This document shows, in pieces, positions 8,478-17,398 of a stretch of DNA of 64,000 bases (its first letter is position 1; every line of letters starts with the position of its first letter). The stretch comes from Peptoniphilus equinus (GTDB lineage Bacteria; Bacillota; Clostridia; Tissierellales; Peptoniphilaceae): assembly GCF_027921445.1 (NCBI RefSeq), contig NZ_CP115667.1, positions 1,364,001 to 1,428,000 of the forward strand, given 5' to 3'. The position numbers and the translations under genes were made by a program. The notes beneath the pieces were generated by a model. That model saw only the letters and a program-made list of their open reading frames with translations, did no database searches and had not been told where the DNA came from.

Positions 8478-9364
8478 CTTTGAACCTCCATATATTTGGT
8501 TGCAATCTTGTTGGAAATGAAATTAATGACAAGCACAAGCACTAGAAGCACACAAGCTGTGGCATAGGCTTGTCCCACGTAGAGTCCTTCGGAAGAGAGC
8601 ATATAGACGTGTAAAGCCAGCGTCCTTGCGGATGAGCCAAGACCGGTCGGCATCTTCGTTGCCGTACCGAGGGTAAAGATAAGACATGCCGTCTCGCCAA
8701 CCACACGCCCAGTTGCAAGGACAATTCCCGCGATGATCCCCGGCATGGCCACAGGCAGTACAATTTTAAAAATCGTGCGAAGACGTCCTGCCCCCAGGGC
8801 AAACGACGCATGACGAATATTGTCGTTGACGGCCTTAAGCGCCTCTTCCGTCGCGCGAATAATAAGCGGCAAAATCATGATCGAGATCGTGAGCACCCCG
8901 GACATGATCGAGTAACCCAGTCCTAAGAGATCACTGAAAAACATCATCCCGAACAGACCATAGACGATGGAGGGAATCCCTTGGAGTGTTTCTGCCGCCA
9001 ATCGAATGACTTCTACAATTTTTGAGCCGCTCTTCGCATATTCTACCAAAAAGATGGCGGTGAAAATACCAATAGGGGCGGAAATAAGAATGGACAGCAC
9101 CACAACAATAAAGGTCGTGATAATCGACGGCAGCATGGACACATTATCCGTGGTGTATTCCCATGCAAAGAGATCCGGTTTAAAGTGAGGTATCCCTTGG
9201 AGAATGACATAGCAGATAATAAGAAGCAGACTTCCAAAGGTGATGACCACCGACAATGTGGTGGCATAACGATAAAAATTCAGCTGACCACGCACTTTAC
9301 AAAAGATGGCCGACCCCACAAGGATAGCGAATAAAACCAATAGAATAAGCAGTTTTGTACTCAT
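8474..9364 (-). CDS. pstA: Phosphate ABC transporter permease PstA
   Basis: Membrane permease of 296 residues with about six transmembrane segments and the permease cytoplasmic loop [20 protein letters not shown] (about 190-205) that contacts PstB. It pairs with PstC to form the phosphate channel. It overlaps both pstC and pstB by 4 bp, which implies translational coupling. PstA rather than PstC is assigned from the position next to pstB and from the [14 protein letters not shown] stretch. Confidence 0.94.
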   Translation of the reverse strand: MSTKLLILLVLFAILVGSAIFCKVRGQLNFYRYATTLSVVITFGSLLLIICYVILQGIPHFKPDLFAWEYTTDNVSMLPSIITTFIVVVLSILISAPIGIFTAIFLVEYAKSGSKIVEVIRLAAETLQGIPSIVYGLFGMMFFSDLLGLGYSIMSGVLTISIMILPLIIRATEEALKAVNDNIRHASFALGAGRLRTIFKIVLPVAMPGIIAGIVLATGRVVGETACLIFTLGTATKMPTGLGSSARTLALHVYMLSSEGLYVGQAYATACVLLVLVLVINFISNKIATKYMEVQS

Positions 9365-10257
9365 AGTTTTTCGCTCCTTTTCTTAAAAATCCAAAATGTA
9401 ATGTTGATGATAAGAATGAAAATAAACAGTACGCAGGCCGTGGCAATTAAGGCTTCGCGGTGAATCCCTGCCGCATAACCCATCTCCAGGACAATGTTGG
9501 TTGTCATGGTGCGTATACCTTTGAAGATATTAAAAGTAAGACGGGTTTGGTTCCCGGCGACAAGAATCACCGCCATCGTCTCACCAATCGCGCGACCGAT
9601 TCCGAGAATGATCCCCGCAAAAATACCGCTGCGCGCAGCAGGCAAAACCACGTGCATCACTGTGCGTTCGTGTGTCGCCCCCAGAGCGATAGACCCTTGG
9701 TAGTAGGGGTTGGGTACTGAACGGATGGCATTCTCTGAAATGGCAATAATCGTCGGTAGAATCATAATGAGAAGCAAAATAGCTGCCGTTAAAATACTCA
9801 TCCCGTTGCCCTTAAAAAGTTCTCGCATCTTCGGTACGATAAAAGTCAAGGCGAAAAAACCGTAGACAATGGACGGAATCCCGGCCATGAGATTAAGCCC
9901 CGGTTTTAAAATGCGATAGAGCCAGGCCGGACAGTCACAGGCAAGGAATGCCGAAGTGAACAGCGCTACCGGCACAGCCATGGCCGATGCCAGGAGTGTC
10001 ACCATAATGGATCCCATAATCATGGAAAAAATGCCGAAAGACGGCGGGGTATCCATCGGAGACCAATCCGTACCGAAAAGAAAGTCCTTGAGGCCTACGG
10101 TACGAAAGACATCAATGCCGCCACTGAATATAAAATAGGAAATGAGTATAATGAAAAAAACAGAAAAGAGTGCACAGAGTAAAAAGAGGTATCTTGCGAT
10201 ACGCTCTTTAAACTCTTGAGACTTCTTCAATTCTGCATTGATTTTGTTACTTTGCAT
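9361..10257 (-). CDS. pstC: Phosphate ABC transporter permease PstC
   Basis: Membrane permease of 298 residues, partner of PstA. It has a cytoplasmic lysine-rich N-terminus, six hydrophobic segments, and the coupling loop ENAIRSVPNPYYQGSIALGA. The start overlaps the end of pstS by 11 bp. PstC-specific features include the long N-terminal periplasmic loop with WSPMDTPPSFGIFSM. The gene belongs to the phosphate-regulated operon. Confidence 0.94.
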   Translation of the reverse strand: MQSNKINAELKKSQEFKERIARYLFLLCALFSVFFIILISYFIFSGGIDVFRTVGLKDFLFGTDWSPMDTPPSFGIFSMIMGSIMVTLLASAMAVPVALFTSAFLACDCPAWLYRILKPGLNLMAGIPSIVYGFFALTFIVPKMRELFKGNGMSILTAAILLLIMILPTIIAISENAIRSVPNPYYQGSIALGATHERTVMHVVLPAARSGIFAGIILGIGRAIGETMAVILVAGNQTRLTFNIFKGIRTMTTNIVLEMGYAAGIHREALIATACVLFIFILIINITFWIFKKRSEKL

Positions 10258-11200
10258 TGACCTCAGCCCAATCAGTAGTTGTTCCGTTAAAAATGTTCTT
10301 GATTTGATCGATCGTCATATCTTCAGTGGCATTGTCGTTGTTGATAACAACAGCGATCCCGTCGCGGCAGATAACTTCTTGGTTAAGAGCTGCAGCTTCG
10401 TCTTCTTTGAGCTCACGGGAAGCCATACCGATTTGTGCAGTGCCGTCCATAGCGGATTTCATACCTGCAGAAGAACCGGTTGCTTGGATATCGGCATTGA
10501 AGTTAGGATTGTGTACTTTGTAAGCTTCAACCAATTTTTCCATCAGCGGTGTCACTGAGGTAGAGCCTGCAATAGTAATGCTTCCAGACACGTCAGCCGG
10601 TTCATAAGGTTGTGCTTCAGGGTTTGGTACATAACCTTCTTCTTCAGCAATCTTGCCTGCTTCTTCAGATGCAATGAAAGCGAGGAAGTCTTTTACTTCC
10701 GGAGTCGGTTCCCCTTTGTAAGCGATATTGAAAGGACGTGCAATTGGGTAGGTCCCTGCTACGATATTTTCAGCAGTTGCTTCAGTGCCTTCAACTTTAA
10801 GTGCTTTAACGGTGTCGTTTAAAGAACCGAGGGAAATATAACCGATACCTGCTACGTCGTTAGATACTGCGGTGAGTACGGCATCTGTAGAATTTTGAAC
10901 AGCTGCTTCTTCAGAGGTCATGTCTTTTTCATTACCTGCATCGTCCTTTTCGATCAATCCGACGATTTCAGTAAACGCACTACGTGTTCCGGATCCTTCT
11001 TCACGAGAGATTACGTTAATAGGACCTTCAGCTGTTGCGGCCGTTTCAGTAGCAGCGTTGCCGGTGTTAGCTGCGTTACCTTCTTGGGCGTTTCCTTCTG
11101 CAGCTTGGTTGCCACCACAAGCGGTAAGCGCAAAGGCCATTGTTGCGACTAACGCACCTGTAGTCAGTTTTTTGGTGATGTGTTTAAAGTTGATTGTCAT
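10247..11200 (-). CDS. pstS: Phosphate-binding lipoprotein PstS with apparently permuted halves
   Basis: Lipoprotein of 317 residues that captures phosphate for PstCAB. Signal peptide and lipobox LTAC give Cys28, followed by a low-complexity Asn/Ala/Glu linker to about residue 58. What follows is in unusual order. Residues 60-192 hold what is normally the C-terminal half (SREEGSGTRSAF, GIGYISLGSL, TYPIARPF, EEGYVP). A linker at 193-204 leads to residues 205-317, normally the N-terminal half (GSITIAGSTSVTP and QIKNIFNGTTTDW). Both halves keep their phosphate-contact loops, so it is probably functional. The start is the second ATG (11200), since the upstream one overlaps the AAAGG site. A Pho box precedes it. 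Confidence 0.9.
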   Translation of the reverse strand: MTINFKHITKKLTTGALVATMAFALTACGGNQAAEGNAQEGNAANTGNAATETAATAEGPINVISREEGSGTRSAFTEIVGLIEKDDAGNEKDMTSEEAAVQNSTDAVLTAVSNDVAGIGYISLGSLNDTVKALKVEGTEATAENIVAGTYPIARPFNIAYKGEPTPEVKDFLAFIASEEAGKIAEEEGYVPNPEAQPYEPADVSGSITIAGSTSVTPLMEKLVEAYKVHNPNFNADIQATGSSAGMKSAMDGTAQIGMASRELKEDEAAALNQEVICRDGIAVVINNDNATEDMTIDQIKNIFNGTTTDWAEVNAK

Positions 11201-11238
11201 TCCATTCATCCTTTCTTGATGTTCTTAATTTCAACTGC

Positions 11239-11244
11239 ATTATA
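11239..11244 (-). promoter_or_regulatory. -10 box of the pst operon
   Basis: A perfect TATAAT on the minus strand 38 bp before the pstS start. There is no good -35 at 17 bp; the Pho boxes occupy that place, as expected for an activator-dependent promoter. Confidence 0.65.
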
Positions 11245-11253
11245 ACGAGCTTA

Positions 11254-11292
11254 TGTAAATTAAAAACAGAGGCTTTGTAAAGTTTATGTAAA
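11254..11292 (-). promoter_or_regulatory. Pho box: TTTACA direct repeats with 11-bp spacing
   Basis: On the minus strand hexamers begin every 11 bp: TTTACA (11292), TTTACA (11281), TCTGTT (11270, degenerate) and TTTACA (11259). Tandem hexamers with 11-bp pitch just upstream of the -10 are the known architecture for PhoP/PhoB-type activators. The operon includes the regulator itself, which implies positive autoregulation. Confidence 0.75.
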
Positions 11293-11555
11293 ATAATTTA
11301 CAAAGTCGACACCAGAATTTCACCTCATCTAAACCGATATAAACGTCCGTATCGTAAGCCATATTGGATGGAACTGTTTTAAGGTGTAGCCCTTCACGAG
11401 TCAAAAGACAAGGGTGTGAACCCTATAGAAAAGCTGACGCTGCTTTCATCTTTCTATTCCCATGCCGCCATAAAGAGCGAACGACCTGACCGCCCGGGGC
11501 TCTTAGCTTTATTTCCAAATTTTGAAATAAAATTTATGATCAACTGTTCATAGCT
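11293..11555. other. Gene-free stretch between the pst and LysR promoters
   Basis: No convincing coding frame in either direction. It contains a small hairpin AGGGT-GTGA-ACCCT (GNRA loop) near 11410-11423 and an inverted repeat AAGAGC/GCTCTT (about 11473 to 11505) followed by TAGCTTTATTT. This could be a small RNA or a decayed gene; no known riboswitch consensus was recognised. Confidence 0.3.
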
Positions 11556-11584
11556 TTGATTTTTTGCTATAAAGGTGATAAAAT
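11556..11584 (+). promoter_or_regulatory. Promoter of the LysR-family gene
   Basis: TTGATT and TAAAAT are separated by 17 bp, 33 bp before the ATG at 11618. Confidence 0.6.
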
Positions 11585-11617
11585 AACTGAAATTATCGGG
11601 AAGAAAAAGAGGTAACT

Positions 11618-12562
11618 ATGACACTACAACAACTGCGCTATATTATTGCCGTGGCCCACACCGGTTCTATTCATACCGGTGCCCAACAACTTTTTATTAC
11701 GCAGCCCACGCTATCTAAATCCATCATGGATTTGGAAAAGGAGATGGGCATCACCATTTTTTATCGTTCCAACCGCGGCGTCGCTTTAACCGATGAAGGC
11801 ACAAAATTTCTCTCCTACGCCAAACAGGTCATTGAACAGGCGGATCTCTTGGAAAACCAGTACAAAAATGATCGGTCGGTGAAGCGAATCTTTTCTGTCG
11901 CATCCCAACACTACGCCTTTGTGGTGAATGCTTTTGTGGATCTGGTCAAGCTCATCGATAAAGATGAGTATGAGTTTTCTTTACGAGAGCTTCGCACCTA
12001 CGAAATTATTGAAGATATTCGTACCCGTCGCAGTGAAATCGGCATCCTCTATCTGTCGCATTTCAATGAGGACATTTTAAAGCGAACCTTTGAATCCAAC
12101 GGTCTGAGGTGGGAGTATCTGTTCTCCGCCAAACCTCACGTTTTCTTATCCACGCACCACCCTCTCGCCCTTCGCAGTTCCCTCACCTTACAGGATCTGA
12201 AAAACTATCCGCGCTTCACCTATGACCAGGGACTCAACAACTCCTTCTACTACGCTGAGGAACTTCACGCGATAGAGTATGCCAAAAAGTCCATCGTCGT
12301 GACTGACCGGGCGACGCTTTTCAATCTTTTGGTCGGCCTAAACGGCTATACCATCTCCTCCGGCATTATCTCGAAGGAACTGAACGACGACAACATCACC
12401 GCCGTGCCGTTAAAGAGCAATGAGAAGATGGACATGGTCTACATTTACCGCGCCGACAACCCTCTCTCGGATATTGCCAAAACTTATGTGGACATCCTGA
12501 CAAGTTCCGTAAAAAACTACCAGCCTGCACCTTTCGATAACACATTGGGTAATAATAAATAA
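11618..12562 (+). CDS. LysR-family transcriptional regulator
   Basis: A 314-residue LysR-type regulator. The N-terminal winged helix-turn-helix covers about residues 1-60 (LRYIIAVAHTGSIHTGAQQLFITQPTLSKSI), followed by a linker helix and a two-lobed effector domain (about 90-295). An AGAGG site precedes ATG. LysR proteins usually act on the adjacent divergent gene; here that would be the pst operon 400 bp away, but no LysR motif was recognised there, so the target is unknown. The small acetyltransferase gene follows in the same direction after 31 bp and is probably cotranscribed. The effector cannot be told from sequence. Confidence 0.88.
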   Translation: MTLQQLRYIIAVAHTGSIHTGAQQLFITQPTLSKSIMDLEKEMGITIFYRSNRGVALTDEGTKFLSYAKQVIEQADLLENQYKNDRSVKRIFSVASQHYAFVVNAFVDLVKLIDKDEYEFSLRELRTYEIIEDIRTRRSEIGILYLSHFNEDILKRTFESNGLRWEYLFSAKPHVFLSTHHPLALRSSLTLQDLKNYPRFTYDQGLNNSFYYAEELHAIEYAKKSIVVTDRATLFNLLVGLNGYTISSGIISKELNDDNITAVPLKSNEKMDMVYIYRADNPLSDIAKTYVDILTSSVKNYQPAPFDNTLGNNK

Positions 12563-12593
12563 GTACGTTGAATGGTTACCTAAGGAGGTCATA

Positions 12594-12863
12594 ATGGAAG
12601 TTAAACAAGGTCATAACGCATTGTATATCGGCGAAAGCCAAGAGAACTACCAAGGTATCATTATGTATGAAGACCTCGGTGATAAGATTGACGCTCAGCA
12701 TACCCTTGTCAAACCGGAATTCGGCGGACAAGGTATGGCCGGTGAATTGGTGGACGCTCTGGTTGCCGAAGCACGCAAAGAAGGCAAGAAGATTATTCCC
12801 ACTTGCTCTTACGTAGCTAAAAAATTCCAGGACAGCGCTTACGCCGATGTCAAAGCCGACTGA
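12594..12863 (+). CDS. Small GNAT-type N-acetyltransferase (YjdJ-like)
   Basis: A compact 89-residue protein of the minimal GNAT family (COG2388 type). The acetyl-CoA-binding signature is visible as VKPEFGGQGMAGELVDALVAEARKEGKKIIPTC, split around residue 40-70, with a Cys in PTCSY typical of the family. A perfect AAGGAGG lies before the ATG. It follows the LysR regulator in the same orientation and ends at a bidirectional terminator. The substrate is unknown. Confidence 0.8.
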   Translation: MEVKQGHNALYIGESQENYQGIIMYEDLGDKIDAQHTLVKPEFGGQGMAGELVDALVAEARKEGKKIIPTCSYVAKKFQDSAYADVKAD

Positions 12864-12881
12864 TGTGAAGGCTTAAACGAC

Positions 12882-12919
12882 AAAGACCCTCGCTACACTA
12901 TGTAACGAGGGTCTTTTTT
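12882..12919. terminator. Bidirectional terminator
   Basis: Stem AAAGACCCTCG/CGAGGGTCTTT with a 12-nt loop region and T tail lies between the acetyltransferase and the convergent giant activase gene. Confidence 0.85.
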
Positions 12920-15900
12920 ATTTGCCTGCTGTTTTAGCCTGTCCACCCACGGATTCGACTTCCGGTTCATCGTCCAAATTTTTCTTAGCCTGAGCAAGCA
13001 TGAGCTTGATCCGGTTAAACTGGTTGACTTCAGACGCAGAGGCGTCGCAGTCAATCGGTACAATATTGGCGCCGGGATAGCTGTTTCGAATGGCTTTGAT
13101 GACGCCTTTGCCGGTGATGTGGTTCGGCAGACAGCCAAAAGGCTGGACACAGACGATATTTTTGCAACCTTCTCGGATGAGTTCCACCATCTCACCTGTG
13201 AGAAGCCATCCTTCGCCGTACTGATTTCCCAAGTCGACAAACTCTTCAGCGTAGGCCATAATGTCTTCAATTTTTTCCGGCGCGATGTAGCCGTACTCCC
13301 GCAAGGTCTGACGTATGATCTTGCGGTAACGCTCAATATACTTGATCCCAATGTTGCACAACAATGCCGGCATCAAATTTTTCGAGAGCGACCGATACTT
13401 CACCTGAGCATTCTTAAAGGAATACATCATAAAGTCCGTCAGATCCGGAATAATAACTTCCGCCCCTTCAGCTTCCAATTTGTCCGCCAGATAATTGTTG
13501 GCAGCCGGAAGGTACTTCACCAAAATTTCTCCGACAATACCCACCTTCGGTTTTTTGTCACGATGTGTCTCCAAATTGGCAAACTCTCGGACCATAGCCT
13601 TGACGTTCGCCTCATACTTAGCATTAGTGTACGCCGACTCGTCCTTGACCAGACTGACCCAGCGATCATAGAGCATCGCGGTGGAGCCTTTGATCACTTC
13701 ATACGGCCGCGTGGTTTGCGTGAGACGCACGATCAGATCGCCATAGAGCATGCCCATGACCACCTTTTTCACAAGAGGTATCAGTTGGGTCGCGGTGAGG
13801 TTGAAGCCTTCGTGTGTTTCAATCCCCTGGAAGGACGTAGCAAGCACCGGCACATGACCAAAGCCTGCATCGGCGAGAGCTTTTCGAATAAATCCGACGT
13901 AGTTGGATGCGCGGCACGCACCTCCCGTCTGGCTCATCAACAGCGTGATATGGTCGGTGTCGTACTTACCGCTTTTCAACGCATCCATAAACTGTCCGAC
14001 GACAAAAATGGACGGATAGCAGGCATCGTTATTGACGTATTTCAGCCCTTCGTTGACGACTTTCGGACTCACATCTTCCAAGACTTCAAAGTTGTAACCC
14101 ATGGTACGCATAATCGGTACGAGAATATCGAAGTGAGTCGGTGCCATTTGCGGCATGAGTATGGTGTGGTTGGCACGCATGGCCTTGGTAAATTCCACAG
14201 GCTTTTCGTCAATGATTTGAATGTCCTCCGGCCGTTCCCGTTTGTCCGCCGCTTCAAGTAACGAGCGCACGCGAATTTTAATGGCGCCGAGATTGTTCAC
14301 CTCATCAATTTTAAGCACTGTGTAAATCTTGTGGTACGCATTGAGAATCTCATTGACCTGATCCGTCGTGACCGCATCGATCCCACATCCGAAAGAGTTC
14401 AGCTGAATCATCTCCAGATTGTCACGCTGTCCCACCAAGGTTGCGGCCCGGTAAAGCCGTGCATGGTAGGTCCATTGGTCGAGGACGCGAAGACGACCGT
14501 CCACGTCCACCAAGTGTGCCACACTGTCTTCGGAGATGACGGCAAGACCCAGTTGGTTAATGAGCTCAGGTATACCGTGATTGATTTCCGGATCGATATG
14601 GTATGGTCGGCCGGCCAGGACAATGCCTTTTAAACCCCGCTCATCCAGTTCTTTGAGCGCCGCTTCCCCTGCCGCGCGTACGTCGTCCTGGTAGCGATCC
14701 GCTTCTTCATAAGCAGCACGCACAGCTTTGGCAATTTCAGACTTGGTGTGTGCCGTGAAGACCTCTCCAAGACGTTTCTCCAACTTCTTTCGGTGGTCAA
14801 ACGAGAGGAACGGATTCATAAACCGTACGTTGTTTTCATGGAGACGATCCAGATTGTTTTTAATGACTTCGCTGTATCCGCAGACGACAGGACAATTTAA
14901 CGTGTTGTCCTGAGTGTCGTACTCATGCTCTTCATAGAATACCGCCGGATAGAAGATCGTATCCACCCCTTGGTCGATGAGGTTTTCAATGTGCCCATGA
15001 GTAATCTTCGCCGGATAACAGGCGGTTTCCGACGTGATGGACTCCATGCCCTTTTCATAGGTGCTGCGTGTCGACGGCTCGGAGAGCACCACGCGATAGC
15101 CTAACGTGGTGAAGAATGTGTGCCAAAATGGGTAGTTTTCATACATATTGAGGACCCGAGGCAGTCCCACCGTGCCGTGAGTCGCCTCGTCGTCAGTCAG
15201 TGACGTATAATCGAAGACACGCTGATATTTATATTGATACAAGTTCGGCAGATCGGTATCTTTTCTCACAATCCCTGCACCCCGTTCACAGCGGTTGCCG
15301 GTGATGTAACGCTTGCCATTGGAAAAGATGTTGACCGTGAGCGCACAGTTGTTGGTACACTGACGGCAATGGGTGGCCTTTGTGGTGTAGGTGAAGTGCT
15401 CCAGATCCTCCGGCGAGAGAATGGAGGACTCTTCACCTGCCTTCTCTTTAACAATAAGGCACATACCAAGAGCACCCATGAGACCTGCTATGGCCGGGCG
15501 AATGACATCGCGACCGGTGAGCAGCTCGAACGCCCGTAATACCGCATCGGAAAGGAACGTCCCCCCCTGCACAACGATATGCTCGCCCAAAAGTTTCGGA
15601 TCACGAATCTTGATGACTTTTTGAATGGCATTTTTGATCACAGAATAAGCGAGTCCGGCAGAAATATCCGCTACCTCCGCCCCTTCCTTTTGAGCTTGTT
15701 TCACATTGGAGTTCATAAACACCGTACAGCGGGATCCTAAATCCACCGGTGCCTCGGAGGTGAGAGCAATATCGGCAAAGGCCTTGGCATCCATGTTGAC
15801 CGTCTTGGCAAAAGTTTCAAGGAAGGAGCCGCATCCGGAGGAACACGCCTCATTTAAAAGAATGGATTCAATGACGCCGTCTTTAATCTGCATAGACTTC

Positions 15901-17171
15901 ATATCCTGACCGCCGATGTCCAGAATAAAATCCACCTTCGGTTCAAAGAAGGACGCCGCTTTGAAATGAGCGATGGTTTCCACTTCGCCGAAGTCCAAAC
16001 TGAGGGCCTGCTTGAGAAAATCTTCGCCGTAACCGGTGCATCCCGCACCTTTGATGTAGGCTTTGTCCGACTTTCTGCGATAGATCTCCCTAAGCTTATC
16101 CACCACAATACTCAGCGGATCCCCTTCATTGGAGCCGTAATAGGTATAGAGCAGTTCGCTGTCCTCACTTATAAGCACAACTTTAGAGGTAGTGGAACCG
16201 GAATCAATCCCAAGATACATCGGGCCCTCATAGGTCTCAAGCTCACGCTGTGTTAAGTCCCGCGTGGTGTGCTTGCGGCGAAAGGCTGCAAGGTCCTCCT
16301 CGCCGGTAAAGAGCGGCGGCATGGTGGTGGATTCTTTTTCCACTGCAGTCTGCGTATCGTTGGCCCGTTCATAGAGTTCCATAAATGAGATTAGCGAGCC
16401 TTCAACAGAGGAGAGGGCAGCGCCGAGGGCAACAAAAATTTGCGAGTTCTCCGGCGCAATAACCTCATCCTCAGTCAGTCCCAACGTCTCGATAAACCGT
16501 GTGCGAAGCATCGGCAAAAAGTGAAGGGGTCCACCTAAAAAGGCCACGGTGCCTCGGATAGGACGGCCGCAAGCCAAATTGGAAATAGTTTGGTTAACCA
16601 CGGACTGAAAGACGGACACGGCAATGTCGGCTTTTTCCGCACCCTGATTGATCAGTGCCTGAACGTCAGTTTTGGCAAAGACGCCACAACGCGATGCAAT
16701 AGGATAGATTTTCGTATAGTCGTAGCTAAGGGCGTTCAGACCGGCGGCATCCGTTTGAAGAAGCGATGCCATCTGATCGATAAAAGCTCCGGTTCCGCCG
16801 GCGCAAATGGAGTTCATCCGCTGTTCCACCGCGCCGTCTAAGTAGGTAATTTTTGAGTCTTCGCCGCCAAGCTCGATGGCCACATCTGTCTTCGGAATAA
16901 ACCGTTGAATAGCTTCCGTGGCCGCAACCACCTCTTGAATGTAGTCAATGCGCAAAGCCTTATGAATAGACAATGCCCCGGACCCTGTGACGGCAATGGT
17001 CGCCGTGTCGTGCTTGAAGCGCCCGTAGGCATCGGAAATGACATTTTTCACCGTCAGCTTCACATCGGAGAAGTGGCGACGATAGGTGTCATATATGATA
17101 TTTAAATGGTCATCTAAAACGACAAGTTTGACCGTTGTCGATCCGATATCCAAACCCATGTGTATTTTCAT
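12918..17171 (-). CDS. Giant 2-hydroxyacyl-CoA dehydratase activase-like protein (BcrAD/BadFG x2 + DUF2229 + HgdB-like)
   Basis: A 1417-residue cytoplasmic protein. It starts with two actin-fold ATPase domains of the BadF/BcrA/HgdC type: residues about 4-260 (GLDIGSTTVK, CAGGTGAFIDQM) and about 316-570 (GIDSGSTTSK, CSSGCGSFLE). A cysteine cluster follows (CRQCTNNC plus a later Cys, near 605), then a DUF2229-like region (about 650-900) and a long C-terminal region resembling dehydratase subunits with scattered cysteines, ending in CVQPFGCLPNHITGKG. HgdC-type activases hold a [4Fe-4S] cluster between two subunits and inject electrons into dehydratases using ATP. These fused homologues are common in anaerobes but their reaction is not established. 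AAGGAG precedes the ATG. No dehydratase or CoA-transferase gene is adjacent. Confidence 0.85.
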   Translation of the reverse strand: MKIHMGLDIGSTTVKLVVLDDHLNIIYDTYRRHFSDVKLTVKNVISDAYGRFKHDTATIAVTGSGALSIHKALRIDYIQEVVAATEAIQRFIPKTDVAIELGGEDSKITYLDGAVEQRMNSICAGGTGAFIDQMASLLQTDAAGLNALSYDYTKIYPIASRCGVFAKTDVQALINQGAEKADIAVSVFQSVVNQTISNLACGRPIRGTVAFLGGPLHFLPMLRTRFIETLGLTEDEVIAPENSQIFVALGAALSSVEGSLISFMELYERANDTQTAVEKESTTMPPLFTGEEDLAAFRRKHTTRDLTQRELETYEGPMYLGIDSGSTTSKVVLISEDSELLYTYYGSNEGDPLSIVVDKLREIYRRKSDKAYIKGAGCTGYGEDFLKQALSLDFGEVETIAHFKAASFFEPKVDFILDIGGQDMKSMQIKDGVIESILLNEACSSGCGSFLETFAKTVNMDAKAFADIALTSEAPVDLGSRCTVFMNSNVKQAQKEGAEVADISAGLAYSVIKNAIQKVIKIRDPKLLGEHIVVQGGTFLSDAVLRAFELLTGRDVIRPAIAGLMGALGMCLIVKEKAGEESSILSPEDLEHFTYTTKATHCRQCTNNCALTVNIFSNGKRYITGNRCERGAGIVRKDTDLPNLYQYKYQRVFDYTSLTDDEATHGTVGLPRVLNMYENYPFWHTFFTTLGYRVVLSEPSTRSTYEKGMESITSETACYPAKITHGHIENLIDQGVDTIFYPAVFYEEHEYDTQDNTLNCPVVCGYSEVIKNNLDRLHENNVRFMNPFLSFDHRKKLEKRLGEVFTAHTKSEIAKAVRAAYEEADRYQDDVRAAGEAALKELDERGLKGIVLAGRPYHIDPEINHGIPELINQLGLAVISEDSVAHLVDVDGRLRVLDQWTYHARLYRAATLVGQRDNLEMIQLNSFGCGIDAVTTDQVNEILNAYHKIYTVLKIDEVNNLGAIKIRVRSLLEAADKRERPEDIQIIDEKPVEFTKAMRANHTILMPQMAPTHFDILVPIMRTMGYNFEVLEDVSPKVVNEGLKYVNNDACYPSIFVVGQFMDALKSGKYDTDHITLLMSQTGGACRASNYVGFIRKALADAGFGHVPVLATSFQGIETHEGFNLTATQLIPLVKKVVMGMLYGDLIVRLTQTTRPYEVIKGSTAMLYDRWVSLVKDESAYTNAKYEANVKAMVREFANLETHRDKKPKVGIVGEILVKYLPAANNYLADKLEAEGAEVIIPDLTDFMMYSFKNAQVKYRSLSKNLMPALLCNIGIKYIERYRKIIRQTLREYGYIAPEKIEDIMAYAEEFVDLGNQYGEGWLLTGEMVELIREGCKNIVCVQPFGCLPNHITGKGVIKAIRNSYPGANIVPIDCDASASEVNQFNRIKLMLAQAKKNLDDEPEVESVGGQAKTAGK

Positions 17172-17331
17172 CTTAATTCTCCTTATCTTTCCCAGTAACT
17201 ATAAAGTACTATAACATATTTTATAAGAAATTGTACGCTTTTCTTCTTATATATAAGTGCACAATAAAAGATCCGAAATCCAAGAAAAAAACTATACTTA
17301 CTTACGTGTAAATGAGATTTTACATGCCCAT
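17172..17331. other. Short AT-rich intergenic stretch
   Basis: It holds the upstream region of the giant activase gene, including AT-rich sequence around 17205-17230. No gene or clear promoter pair was recognised. Confidence 0.3.
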
Positions 17332-17355
17332 ATAAAAAGAGCCTTTCGGCTCTCG
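17332..17355 (-). terminator. Terminator after the HutD-like gene
   Basis: On the minus strand CGAGAGCC-GAAA-GGCTCTTTTTAT forms a stem with a GAAA loop and T-rich tail, about 45 bp after the HutD-like stop. Confidence 0.75.
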
Positions 17356-17398
17356 TTATCACCTATAAAACTCTCGCATCACTCCACTGTCGCCTCAC

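Noticed and set aside
11293-11555. Cobalamin-type riboswitch suggested by GACCTGACCGCCC
   Set aside because: The remaining conserved parts of the cobalamin aptamer are absent and no downstream gene would be controlled.
12893-13351. Separate 152-residue gene overlapping the end of the activase gene
   Set aside because: It is a different reading frame on the same strand within the conserved activase C-terminus and lacks a ribosome site.
13119-14261. 380-residue plus-strand frame opposite the giant activase gene
   Set aside because: It is antisense to a well-conserved coding region, has no ribosome site and its composition is the mirror of the real gene.
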